Shown piece by piece: positions 50,181 to 61,880 of a stretch of DNA of 62,045 bases (position 1 is its first letter; each line of letters begins with the position of its first letter). This stretch comes from Ophiocordyceps camponoti-saundersi (nom. inval.) (lineage: Eukaryota > Ascomycota > Sordariomycetes > Hypocreales > Ophiocordycipitaceae). Made by a program: the position numbers and the translations under genes. Where the stretch lies: the NCBI GenBank assembly GCA_003339415.1, contig PDHQ01000206.1, forward strand, positions 1 through 62,045, given 5' to 3'. A model generated the notes under the pieces. That model saw only the letters and a program-made list of their open reading frames with translations. It made no database searches and was not told where the DNA came from.

Positions 50181-50846
50181 TATAGCTATTTATAAATTAT
50201 ATAAATATAAGGAAATTTTAAAAATTTATTAAATTAATAAGAAAAATAACTTAGCTAACGCTTATATTAAAAATAGCTTAAACTTAGCTTTATTAACTTT
50301 TATTTTTATAAATTCTTATAAGTTATATATTAAGGTAGCGGTTTAATAACTTACTTAAGTTATATATAACTTATACTTATTTTTTTTTATTTTTTTTATC
50401 TATCTTTTTTTTCCTCTTTACTATACTTTTTATATTTTTTATTTTATTTTTTTATATTATATTTTTCTAATAATAAAATTATTATTAATTTATTTTAAGT
50501 ATTATTTAACCCCTATACTTATTTTTTAGCAAAGTTATAAATTCCTTATATTATTTTCTTAATATTTTCCTTATTATCTAACGCTTTTATTATTATTTTT
50601 TACCCCCCTTACCCCTTTATTTATTATCCGAGTTTATTATATACTCTTCCGCGTTAAAAGGCAGGCCTTTTATTATTATTATACTTTTCCCGCTTTTAGA
50701 TTATTAGCTAATACTATAAGCATTATTATTAAAGTATAAAGTACTAGCTTAAGAGTTTAAAATATAATTACTTATTATAGATAAAAATATTTTAAATTAT
50801 ATAATTATTAAATATAATTAATATATATATTATTACTATTTATATA
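50181..50846 (+). pseudogene. Copia A' fragment 2 (pol C-terminus and 3' UTR)
   Basis: It aligns with copia A at about 6706-7370. The translation still shows the copia tail, with SLNLALLTFIFINSYKLY near 50277-50330. It begins with the LINE A TSD (50181-50194) and ends with the X copy 2 TSD (50833-50846). Confidence 0.8.
50833..50846. repeat. TSD of retroposon X copy 2 (left)
   Basis: TTACTATTTATATA, an exact 14-bp match to 52695-52708; copia A has a single copy (TTACTATTTATCTA) at about 7360. Confidence 0.8.
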
Positions 50847-52694
50847 TATATTTCTTTATTTATTATATATTAATATACTTAATTTAGCTTAAAACTATTT
50901 TTTATATATCTTAAAAAGGGGAAAAACTTAAAAACTTAAAATAAAACTTACCCCTTAAGTATTACCTTAGCTTAAAATTAAACCTCGCCTATACTTAGTA
51001 TTTTATATATTTAATAAGTTAAGTTATAACTAAGAATTTGAAAGCTAATATTTTCCCTAAAATAAAGCTTATAATAATAAAAATATATATAAATTAAGTT
51101 TAATATAAAGTTTATATAGCTATTTATTTTTTAGCTATTATTATTATTATAAATAAAATTTTTATATTTAATTAAAATAGCCTTAATAATTTAATTAATT
51201 AAAGCCTTATTAATATAGCTTGGAAATATATTAAGGTTTTATTATCTTATAATAAACTTTATAATAATTAATTTTAAAAAATAGTTAAATTATTTTAATA
51301 AAACTATAAATAAGTTTAGAAAAGGGGTTAGAGAAAATATTATTATATTCGCCCTTTAGCGTTTCTAACTTAGCTATTATTAAACTCCGGTTAATATAGG
51401 ATAGGGAGGAGAGGCGATATATATAAAATTTTAGTTTATAAACTTTTAAAATTAAGAGGTATATATATCTTTCGCTTAATCTTATATTACTCTTATTTTA
51501 AAATAAAATTAACTTTATTTAAAATAAGATTTTTAATAAAAAAAATAATATAATTTTTTCTTATAAGCTATAATATAAAGAAATTTACTTTTTATATATA
51601 AAGAAATAAAATATTTATTATATTATAGTTTTACTATATAATACTTAATAATATATTTAAGTTAATAATATTTAAAATATTATTAAACTTAGATTTTTAA
51701 TATATATAATTTAGCGTTAAAATTTTTTATTTATATTATTATATTTTTATTATAAATTTAATTTATATTTACTATCTTATTAATAATAATTATTAAAAAG
51801 CTTTATTAAATTCTTAAATTAAATTTTTTATATATAATTATATTATTAAAACTTTATTTTAAAATTTAATATTTTTTAAAAAAGCTTCCTTATTATTTTA
51901 TTATAAAGCTTATATTAATACTTTTTTTATAATAAAAATATAACTTCTACTAATTAAGTATACTTTTCTTTAAAAAATAATATAAAGCTATTTTAAATTA
52001 AACTAAAGCTTATAAATAATATTTTAAAAAATTATTATAATATTAATATTAGGTAATTTTTTTATTATAAAAGCTTAGCTTTACTTATAAAGTTTATAAT
52101 TAATATTTTTAATAATTATTTTAAAGCCTAAAACTTAAAGCGGAGTAATAATAAATTTAAAATAAATTATAAATTATTATTTATATTATTTAAAAATTTA
52201 CTTTTTAATAATTTTTTTAACGCTTTAGCTATAATTATAGTATATATTAAAAATATTCTATACTCTTTAAAGCTATAAAAAAATTATAGCTATAATAGCT
52301 AAGGAAATATTATTAATTAATAAAATTAAAGTAAATAAAGCGCTTCCTTAAACTTTTTTAAACTCCGCTATTTATTTAATAATTATTTATATAAAAATAA
52401 AAGCGTTTCCTAAAATAAGTTTATTAATATTTACCTTAGCTTTTAATAAAATAATAAATATAATAAATCCTTAAGTTTAAAGTTATTATAATATAGAGTA
52501 AAGCTATATTCCGGGTAAAAATTTTTTATAATTATAATTAACTTATATAGCGTTACTCTCCCTTTAAAAGTTACTTTAAGCGCGGCTTATTATTACTATA
52601 AAGTAATAAAGGGAGCAGAGTTTACTTATAATATAAGAATAAAAAGTTTATATTTATATTATTATAAGCGTAAAATTTATAAAATATATAAAAC
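50847..52694 (-). mobile_element. Retroposon X, copy 2 (about 1.85 kb)
   Basis: It aligns along its full length with 26171-28040, in the same orientation and with the same ends, but is more heavily mutated. The left tail is now TTTATTTATTATATATTAA. The best-kept parts are again the 300 bp at the tail side (50880-51140) and a block near 52545-52640 (GCGTTACTCTCCCTTTAAAA and GTTACTTTAAGCGCGG). It is inserted in the 3' UTR of copia A'. Confidence 0.8.
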
Positions 52695-52936
52695 TTACTA
52701 TTTATATAATATATATTAAATAAATATAAATTACTTATATAAATAATATATAGCTTTATAATTATTTTATTATAACTAGCTAGTAAAATAGCTAGAAAAT
52801 AGCTTCAGCGTTATATAATTATTATATTAATATATTTAAAGTTTTATATATTATTTAAGTAAATAAAAATATTATATAATAATATTTTAGGTAATTATAT
52901 TTTTATTTACTATTTTCTTATTAATATAGCTATTAT
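52695..52936 (+). pseudogene. Copia A' fragment 3 (3' UTR)
   Basis: It aligns with copia A at 7357-7601 with transitions only. The alignment breaks at about 52936 and resumes at 60127. Confidence 0.65.
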
Positions 52937-53114
52937 ATAAAAACTTAAATTTTTCTCTTATATTTAATAAATATTTAAATTTAAAATAATAATTCTTTTC
53001 CTTTTTATATAATATATAAACTTAGTAAAACCTAAGTTAATAAGCTATAATATTATTTAAATTAAAAAATATATTATATAACTAAAAACTAATATTATAA
53101 AAAATTAAATTATT
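52937..53114. other. Unassigned AT-rich stretch left of gypsy 2
   Basis: It belongs neither to copia A' nor to gypsy 2. Together with 59671-60126 it forms an insertion of roughly 630 bp in A' into which gypsy 2 went. No motif is seen. Its last five bases (53110-53114, TTATT) are the gypsy 2 TSD. Confidence 0.5.
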
Positions 53115-53300
53115 TATAAGGGATTCAGGCTATACCTAAATAACTAAGTTACGTAAAGTAATTAGTTATATCCGCGCGCAACGCGCGCGCGGATCGCCTA
53201 CCCCTATTAAGCGTTATAACCCCTTTTATATAGCTCTTTATAATTATTCTAAATAATAAAGTTACCTCCTTATAGATAGCTTAGGGGCCGAACCCTTATA
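53115..53300 (+). repeat. 5' LTR of gypsy 2 (186 bp)
   Basis: It starts TATAAGGGATTC and ends AACCCTTATA: 8-bp inverted ends of TG...CA type after RIP. It contains a CG-rich hairpin at 53170-53194 (stem ATCCGCGCG/CGCGCGGAT), which holds almost no RIP target and is unchanged in the other LTR apart from one CA to TA step. Confidence 0.92.
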
Positions 53301-55250
53301 TAAAATAACTATTATTATAATAAATAACCCTATCTCTTAAAAGGTAATTATTACCTAGCTTTAATAATAATAAGTAATAAGTTCTAAGCTATAAGAGGTT
53401 TTATAAGCGTAATATAATATAATTTACTCCTTAACGTAATATTAATAGCTTTAGCTAGATCCCTCGCCGTAACCGCTATAAAAGAAGCCCCTCCTTTTTA
53501 GCTTCTTTTTTAATAGCGATAAGATACTTTTTCTAGCTTAGCGGGCCCTAATATTATATAAGCTATTAGCGGATTACGCTTTTATTAATAATAATTATAA
53601 CTAATAAGTTTTCCTTTATTAGTATTTATCGCTTATTATTTAGTTTAAAATAGCTTTATTTTTTAAGTATAGCGAGAAATATTAGTATTAAGTTAAAACT
53701 TTTTTTAAGTATTTTAATATTATATTTACCGATCCTTACCGCTATTAAATAGCTATAATAAAGTTAGAAAAACTCTTTTAAGGTACCTCTAAGTTATTTT
53801 CTAATTTCCTTATTTATTTTAAAGTAAAACTTTTATTTTCGGGGGGTATTACGTAGGCGGACGAAATTAAAATAATATATCTATATTATATACTTACCCC
53901 TAAGTTATAATATTACTATCTTAGATATAATATCCCCCTTAATAATTATATTTTAGCTATAGCTTATAGCTTATATCCGTTTTATTATTATTAATATTAA
54001 ATTATTCTAAATTAAAAGTAAAAGTTAAATACCTTTTTCTCTTACTTCCCCCTAAGCGGCCTAAGATATTAATATATTTATAATAAATATCTACTAAATT
54101 AATATAACTTTAGCGCGCTCCTCTTATAGTTAAAAGTATAGTAAATATAAAAAGTAACGCTTAGGACTCTGCTACTCCGCTCCCTACGTTTCTATAAAAA
54201 AATATAGTAAATAATAAGTTAATAGTTATTACCTATATTATAGCTAAGTAAGTTATTTCGCGAAGGACTGCTTAGTATACTTATTATTACCCTTATCCTT
54301 TTCTATATATTTTATAGAAATTAGAAAAGCTAACTAAGATATTTATTTAAATTATAGAAAAGAATCCCCCTTATACTAAGTCTCTTATAAAGGGAAGGTA
54401 ATCGCGTTAATTTAATAGATAGTAGTTTAAAGAACTAATTTACGGATATTATAAGGAATATAAATATTAGTTCTCTCCTTATTCTTATTCTCGTAAATTC
54501 TATTATTTTTATTAACGCGTAAGTAAATAATAGCTATAATTACTACGCTATTATAAGCGAGTCTTAAGTATAATATTATTATCTCTAATATATCCCTTTT
54601 CTTACCTTACGTATAATTTATATTATAGTTTAAACCCGCTATTAGAAATAAGTTCGCTTTAAGGAATCTTTCCTAATTTATTATCTTATCTAGTTTATTA
54701 CTAATATTAATAGCTAGTAAATACTTATAGTTATATATATAATCCTTAGCTTAATTTAAAATATAATTCTTAGCTTACTATAAATAGCGCGATATAACGT
54801 ATCTTTTTATATAAAATAGTAATATTTTATAATCTATTCCGTAAATAACTTTATTATTTTATATAGCGAAATATAAACTTTAAAATACTATATAATTATT
54901 ATACTTAGCTTAACCTTTACTATATTAATAAAGCGTAAATCCCGTTAGTAAATAAGTTACCGCTTCCTTACTATAAGCTTATAAGATATCTTACGCGTCT
55001 TATAAGTTAATATATTAGCTCCCTTTACCTCCCCGGTTTCTTTACTTTCTAAAATATCTAACTTTTATAACCTTTTCGATAAAAAGAAAGCTAATATATT
55101 TCCCCCTTATCGTAATATATATAATTACTATATCTATTTACGATAATAGCTTAATAGATCCCTTTTATTATTATTATAAGGCCTACTATATAATATATTA
55201 TATAAATATCTCCTTAAAATATAAAAGTAAATTACTAACCTAATAGATAA
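53301..55250 (+). pseudogene. Gag and protease region of gypsy 2
   Basis: About 1.9 kb between the LTR and RT. It aligns with gypsy 1 gag (24904-26156 and 28055-28600). A helical Leu/Lys-rich stretch lies at 53640-53850 where the retrotransposon gag domain is expected. The knuckle and protease (about 54450-55100) cannot be pinpointed. The bases after the LTR, TAAAATAACTATTATTA, should be the primer site but are too mutated to assign a tRNA. Confidence 0.6.
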
Positions 55251-57800
55251 AAGTTAGATTTATATTAGCTTATTATTTATAGCTACCCTAATCCTCTTTA
55301 CTAAGAAGCCTAGGGGCGGCTAGCGGTTTTACGTTAATTACCGTACTTTAAATAAACTTATAAAGTAAGACCGCTATCCCTTACCCCTTATAAAGGAAAC
55401 TCTATATAGTCTTTCTAATATCTAATAGTTTACTAAGCTTAATATATATATTACCTTTTATAAGATATATATCGCGAAAGGCGAGGAATATCTAACTACT
55501 TTCTATATATATTTTAAGCTATTTAAATACCTTATCTATCTTTTCGGTTTAGCTAGCGCCCCCGCTTTATTCTAGCGGTATATTAATATATCCCTAAGCG
55601 ACTTCTTTAGGGATTTTATAATTACTTACCTTAATAATATTTTTATTTACTTAAGCGGCTTATTTTTAAATTATTAGAAAAAAGTACGCGTTATTCTTAT
55701 AAAATTATAATAAGCTAAGCTATATTTAAACTTTAATAAATATATATTTATAGTTTATAAAGTTAAATATTTAGGATTTATTATTTATATAAAATAAAAG
55801 ATACGCCCGGACCTAGCTAAGCTTTCGGTAATTTAAGATTAGAAGGCACTAACTTATATAAAAAGTATACGTAGCTTTATTAGCTTTATAAACTTTTATT
55901 ATAATTTTATTTTATAGTTTTTTTCCTTTATAGCCCTACTTATAGCCTTTATAAAGCGTAACGCTCTTTTTAATTAGACTTTAGCTTATTAAAATATTTT
56001 TAACCGGCTTAAAGTAGCGTTTATCTCCTCTCTTACTTTAGCGTAATAAAACCTTTAGATCTCGATATTATTATAAAAGTAAATTATTTAAGTAAGGTAA
56101 TAAGCGGATACCTTTCCTAGCGTAGCTAAGACTAAATCTTATAGCTTATAATATATTTCTCTTATAAGCTTTAGCTTATAAAGCGAAATTATACTATTTA
56201 CGATAAGGAACTTCTTATTATTATTTATTACCTTAAGGCGTAGTTAGCTAAACTTTATAATATTTCCTCCTTATTTACTATACTTATAGATTATAAAACT
56301 TTAAAATATTTTACTATTCTAAAAGCTATATTAAAATACTAAGCTTAATAGGCCGAAATATTTACTTTTTTAACTTTTATTTATAATACCGCTTAGGTAA
56401 ATATATATCTTATCTTAATATATTATCCCGCTATAATTAGGAGTAATAATATACCGCCTTATATTTTAGCTATATTATATAGCCCTTATTTATTTATTTT
56501 TTTAAATTATAACTAATTTAAAGCTAAAGTATTACTTTTTTAGCCTTAACCCTTTTCGTAAATATATATTTATAAAAATTATAGCTTATAGCGTTATAAT
56601 TTAACCCGCTTTATATAGTATAATATACCGCTTTATAAGAGGGCGCTCGGAAGTTCCCTTTTAAGGCGGGTATAAAAGAGTAAATTATAAACTATTCCTT
56701 TTCTACTAGCGGCTAGCTATAATTCTAAGGCCGACTTTAAGTGCCTAACTAGGAACTCTTAATAACTACCTTAATTTAAAAAACCTATAATTTACTACTT
56801 ATAAGGTACTTCGGAAAGAATATTATATTTATATTACTCTATTATTACTATTACTAAGATAATATATTAGCTAATATAGCGCGGTTTATATAAAACTATT
56901 ATTATTATAAGAATTACTTTTAATATTATTATTACTAAGGCTTATTATAACTATTACCGCTATTAGAAAGATATTAAATAACTATCTTAATAAATTTTAT
57001 AATAAATTTACCTATTACTAATTTTTCCTAGCCCCGCTTCCTTATAGTTATTACTAATTAGCTATTTAAATATATATAGCTTAAAGTAATAATATTAATA
57101 AAAGCTAAGTATTACGCTAGATATTTTATTTATATTTAATAGCGTTTTTATAGCTTTTTTATAAAGATTATATCTAACTATAATTTAAACTAAATAAGTT
57201 ACTTTTAGTTAACTTTTTACCGCTTAGTAAATATTAAATAACTTATATTTATAGCTTACTATTTATAAACTAATAGCGGTATAAAGCGAATAAACTAAAA
57301 AGTATAGGCTATCCTTTATTATATAATATTATTCTCTTAGCTTAATTAGCCCTCTTACTTACTTACTTATTAGCTTACTTTAAATAATAAAGAATTATTA
57401 ATAATAAGCGTTAGTCTAAACTACTTATTATATAAATATAACTTTAATCTTATATAATAACTAATTATATATTTTATACTAATTATTTCCTTAAGAGGGC
57501 ATATTATTACCTTCGCTTAATACCTATAAGAAAGTATTTAACTTATATAAATATTAATTATATAAGCTTAATAAAAATAATAAGATACCTCTAATAGTGC
57601 TTATCGCCTTATAGAATAATTCTAAATTAGTAACTTTATATAGTTAAATTTATAATATATTTATTCTAATTACCTTTTTAAGAAACTTAATTATCTTAAA
57701 GCTAAGTATAAAGTTATTATTATCCTATTTTTTTTAACTATTACGCTTAATATTTTAAAAAATATATACTTTATATTTTATATTAATTTACTTAAGCGTA
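55251..57800 (+). pseudogene. Pol of gypsy 2 (RT, RNase H, integrase), inactivated
   Basis: RT is well readable: KKPRGG*RFYVNYRTLNK at 55304-55357, DRYPLPLIKETLYSL, KLNIYITFYKIYIAKGEEYL, and YLIYLFGLASAPALF*RYIN at about 55530-55590. The YLDD catalytic motif appears as YLNNIFIYL near 55625-55652 (both Asp to Asn). RNase H is around 55950-56450, integrase around 56600-57300. Stops sit at expected Gln/Trp positions (for example ALF*RYIN for ALFQRYIN). Length is normal for a gypsy pol. Confidence 0.85.
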
Positions 57801-57879
57801 TTATATATAATTTACTCTTATTATAAGACCTCGCTAATAGCTAGCTTAAACTTTCCTTATAATTTTTAAATAATAACTT

Positions 57880-58030
57880 ATTATTTAATAAATATAAGAT
57901 TAAAAAAATCCTCGCTATAAAAAATACTTATAGGCGGCGCTTATAAGGCTAACCTCTTTATTATTAGGTATTAATAAAATAAAAAAAATATATTACGCTA
58001 ACTTAGAAGCTATTAGATAGCTTATAATAT
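57880..58030 (+). pseudogene. Chromodomain of gypsy 2 pol
   Basis: Around 57889-57930 the frame reads NKYKIKKILAIKNTYRRR, matching the first strand of a chromodomain as in gypsy 1, followed by YY*VLIK*KKYITLT*KLL, where the V-K-W-x-G-Y ... T-W-E-P core would be with Trp codons as stops. This places the element among chromoviruses. Confidence 0.65.
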
Positions 58031-59484
58031 TACGTAGCTTTAAATTATTATAAGTTACGCTAAGGAGATATTTATATATATAATAGCCCTAAATATATTT
58101 TTCTATTTAAACTTAATTAAGTAAATTCCTCCCCCTTTTTAGTAAATTCTTTTTAGCTTATTACGCCTTACTTTTTTTTTATTCTTATTTTTTTTATTAT
58201 TATTATAGCGTATTTAGTATATTCTCCTAATTACTTTTCTTAATATTATTAACTACTTACGCTTAGCTTAAATTATTATAATTATAAGGAAGTATATTAA
58301 GCTTAAATAATAACTTATTATATAAATAATTATAACCCCTAGCTATAAGTAAAGGTAATTATAAAGGCTAATTTAGCTTAGCTAAAGCGTAATAAATTTA
58401 GCTTTAAAGCTTAGCTTAATATATCTAAATATTAAGCGGTATAAAAAACGCGCGGTTAAAAAGGTAAGGGGCGCGGGTTAGTAATAAAAAAATAGCGAAA
58501 TTAGCGAAAATTATATAAATATTATAATTAGCCTTAAGCTATTATTAATAATCCTTAGCTTTAGTAGCCGCCTTTTCTTATTATAAGGCGAGAATATTTT
58601 ATTATATTTACTTTTACCGCCGTAAAGATTTTTTATAACGGGAGGTAAATATATTAAGGCCGGAGATAACTTCCCCTTATTATTAAGCTTAATATTACTA
58701 ATATTTATATATAGCGTTACTTATTTTACGGTAATATATTAATAATATAAGCGTAGGAATAATATTACTATTAGAAAAGATAAGAGTATTAAAGTTAGAT
58801 AGCTTAGCTAATAAAAATAAAAAGATATTAGTTATAAAATAAAAAGTAAATTATATAATATTAAGCTATATCTTAACTTCTTAAGGTAGTTAGCGCGGGC
58901 CTAAAAAGTAAGCGTTAAGATAGCGCGTTAGCTAGGAGTAATATTATTATAAGCGCGGGTAAGCGTTTAGATAGCTTCGTTATTAGTAGCTATATTTTAT
59001 AAGTTACGGGCAGCCTGCTAAAAATATACATTCCTAGCAAAAAAGTACCTTTTTTATAAATACTTACGATATTAAGAATAATATACCTAATAGGCTACCG
59101 CCTAGCTATAGATATAGTTAGCTATCTTATTATTTATTAAATTATTTAAATAAAGCGTATATATATATAATATTTTTATTAATAGCGTAATATCTTTATT
59201 ATTACTATTTTCTTATATAATATACTCCCTTATAATATAAGTTAAAGTAAATAAAATAGCTAATATATTAATATAATAATATAAAGAAATAATATATTAA
59301 TAGAAAAATAATATAAGGCGGTATTATAGTAATAATATAAAAATAATAAAATTAATATTTTTAAAATAAGTAATATATAAAAGAAAAAAAGAAAAGAAAA
59401 AAAATATATAAGGGAATTTTTATTTTATTTTAACTTATACCCCCGCTAAAAATAGATATATTTTTTTCTTAGAGCGGCGGGGTA
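58031..59484 (+). other. 3' non-coding part of gypsy 2
   Basis: About 1.45 kb without a recognisable domain, partly GC-rich (58440-58490, 58890-58970). It aligns loosely with 32261-33926. It ends in AGAGCGGCGGGGTA, the probable polypurine tract. Confidence 0.6.
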
Positions 59485-59670
59485 TATAAGGGATTCGGGC
59501 TATACCCGAATAACTAAGTTACGTAGGGTAATTAGTTATATCCGCGCGTAACGCGCGCGCGGATCGCCTACCCCTATTAGGCGTTATAACCTTTTTTATA
59601 TAGCTCTTTATAGTTATTCTAAATAATAGAGTCACCTCCTCGTAGATAGCTTAGGGGCCGAACCCTTATA
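59485..59670 (+). repeat. 3' LTR of gypsy 2 (186 bp)
   Basis: It matches 53115-53300 with few differences, mostly single transitions. The hairpin is at 59540-59564. It is followed by the TSD TTATT. Confidence 0.92.
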
Positions 59671-60126
59671 TTATTTTATATAATTATTTAAGTTTTTTTA
59701 AAATTCTAAGTTTAACTTATTATTATTATTATTAGTATTTAAAAAAGGAAGAGAAAAAAAGAGGGAGGAAAAGGGAGGTTAGCGAGGTTTTTATACCTTT
59801 TTAAAAGTAATAAAGTATAGTAAAATCCGATTTTTTATAATCTTTTTTAGTATTTTTAATATAAAGTAATAAAAAATATTATTATTATTTATTTTCCTTA
59901 ATAATATTATTATTAAAAACCTTAATAGTAGAACTTTTATAAAACGCGCTATAAGTTAAGTTATTTTATAATCTAACTTTTATTTTTTAACTAATAGCTT
60001 ATTTTTTTAATCTTTTTTTAAAATAATATATAAAGCGTTATTTACCTTTATAGTTTTTTAATTATATACTTATTTAATATAATATAATTATTTTTCTTTA
60101 ATATATTTATATTTAATAAACTATAA
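59671..60126. other. Unassigned AT-rich stretch right of gypsy 2
   Basis: It begins with the gypsy 2 TSD (59671-59675). It contains an ATT-triplet run (59710-59732), a purine-rich block (59744-59790) and no coding signal. It is the right flank of the same unidentified insertion as 52937-53114. Confidence 0.5.
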
Positions 60127-60835
60127 AGTTTTTTCTTTATATAATACTCTTTTTTTTATTTTCTTTTTTTATAAATAAAAAAAAATAAATATTAATATTA
60201 TCTCTTTATACTTTTTAATATTTATTATATAATATATATATAAAAGTTAACTTAAATATAAGAAAGTTTTTAATAAAATATATATAAATACCTAAGTTAT
60301 ATTTTATATAACTTAAAGGATAGAAGATATTTTAAAAAAGAAAAAGGGGGTATAGGTATTATAGCTAGGATATATTAAGTAAATAATAATATTAGCACTA
60401 TAAATAAACATTCTAAGCTAAGGAGAAAGGAAAGAAAAGAGGAAAAACTCTAGTATATAGAATCCTAGTAAAATATATAAGGGCATATGCTAGTAGAGAT
60501 AAGAGAGGGTATAGTAAAATCTAAGTAGAAAAGCGATTATGTTTCCTAGTAATTTCCCCTTAAAGTCTTTCCGGGTAATTTTACGACAAGGTTTCTAAAG
60601 TTATATAACTACGGTTAGAAATCCTTAGAAATTATTATAAAATATTATAAGGGAAATCCTTATAAAAGCTAGCGCGTAATAATAAAGGTAGAATATTATT
60701 TAGCTATATAGCTACTTTTTCTTATAAAAAATAGGAAAAGTATTTATTATTAATTATATTTAACTTATATTACTTTTACTTCTTATACTTATATATATAT
60801 ATATAAAGACTATTTAATATTTACTAAATTAATAT
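60127..60835 (+). pseudogene. Copia A' fragment 4 (3' UTR and candidate 3' LTR)
   Basis: It aligns with copia A at 7601-7987, including the purine-rich AAGAAAAAGGGGGTATAG (about 60338-60356) and the end TAAAGACTATTTAATATTTACT. It is interrupted by an insertion of about 320 bp (60370-60690). The alignment stops near 60835, taken as the 3' end of the element. Confidence 0.65.
60370..60690. mobile_element. Short unclassified insertion, lightly mutated
   Basis: It is absent from copia A at the matching place (about 7840-7850). Flanks read TATTATAGCTA on the left and TATTATTTAGCTA on the right, a possible imperfect TSD. It retains several CA/TG pairs (AACATTC, GCATATGC, CGACAAGG). The right end, AAAGCTAGCGCGTAATAATAA, recalls the LINE1 3' end (AGCGTAGTAATATAATAAT), so it may be a truncated LINE tail in plus orientation. 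Borders are within about 10 bp. Confidence 0.45.
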
Positions 60836-61740
60836 AGTTTTTTAAAAAATATTAATACTTTTTTTTATCGGTAGCTTTTATTTAGCTAGCTTAGATATAT
60901 AATCTTAATATTAAAAAGGAAGCTAACTTTTAATTATATTAATTAAAGCTTTAATAAACTATTTTTTATAAAAATCTAATATTATAATATTTAGTTAATT
61001 TTAAAAATAGTTAAAATATTTTATAAAAGCGCTAAATATTATAAAGTTTTTAGCTTTTATAATATATATCTTTTTTATTATAAATATAAAAGTAACTTTT
61101 AAAGCTATATTATATTTTTTTAATATTTTTTAATATTTTATATTATATATAGTTTTATTTTTATTTATTATTATAAATTCTAAAAATTCTAATATTCTTA
61201 TAATAATATAAAATAAGCTTTTAATAATAAATTTTTCTTATTTTATCTTTTCTTTATAGCTAAAATATTTCTTTTAAAGGTTTTTCCTTATTTAATTAAT
61301 TAATATATTAAAGGAGATAATATTATTTCATTATTATCTTAATATATATTTCCTAATTAAGCTAATTATTCTAGCTTTTAAATTTAATAATTTTAGTTAA
61401 AATTATATTTAAGATTTACTATTTAATAAAAGTTATTATAACTTTCCTTTTTAGCTTAAATAAGCTTTTTTTTACTTAATAAGTAATATTTCTCTTAATA
61501 AGGCTTATTTTATAATATAATATATTTAAATAGGTTTTTTAAAAACTAAGGAAAATATATTCTTAACCTAATTTAATAATATTTATAATAATAAAATATT
61601 TACTATAGCTAAGCAGACTCTTAATAAGGTTTTAATAGGAATTAATATTATTATTATAAAAAATATATAATTTAGCATAATAAGCATATAACTTATTAAA
61701 ATATATAAGCTATCTTAGCTCGAGCTATATTATACTACTA
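60836..61740. other. AT-rich flank without recognised feature
   Basis: About 900 bp right of copia A', nearly free of CA and TG, so probably also an old repeat. I see no reverse-transcriptase, integrase or LTR signal and no open frame of interest. Confidence 0.5.
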
Positions 61741-61880
61741 CTAAGTCTAACTATAGTAGCCCCTTTATACTAATTTAGTATAGCTAATATATAAACCTAA
61801 CTAGGCTCGAGCCCTTAGTATGTTTAGCCTTAAACCTAACCCGTAATAGCAGAAGTATAATATAGCCTAATCTGAGACAG
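61741..61880. other. Less mutated flank before the D LTR
   Basis: This stretch has more GC, a CTCGAG site twice (61719, 61806) and keeps TGTTTAGCC and CTGAGACAG, so it was little affected by RIP. It gives the target site of the last D element (GACAG directly before the LTR). No gene is visible. Confidence 0.4.

Larger units (their letters stand above)
53115..59670 (+). mobile_element. Gypsy 2: complete chromovirus-type LTR retrotransposon
   Basis: It is a plus-strand element of 6556 bp with 186-bp LTRs, TSD TTATT on both sides (53110-53114, 59671-59675), gag, RT, RNase H, integrase and chromodomain remnants, and a polypurine tract. It is related to gypsy 1 but has a shorter LTR. It carries no further insertion, which made it the reference for the empty sites in gypsy 1. 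Confidence 0.92.

Noticed and set aside
38400..50190. The inverted matches at 38408-38581 and 50030-50180 taken as terminal inverted repeats of a DNA transposon
   Set aside because: They are the 3' ends of two LINE copies in opposite orientation, each followed by its own tail and TSD.
61741..61880. Less mutated stretch as the edge of a host gene
   Set aside because: It is short, has stops in all frames and shows no splice or start signals that could be trusted.
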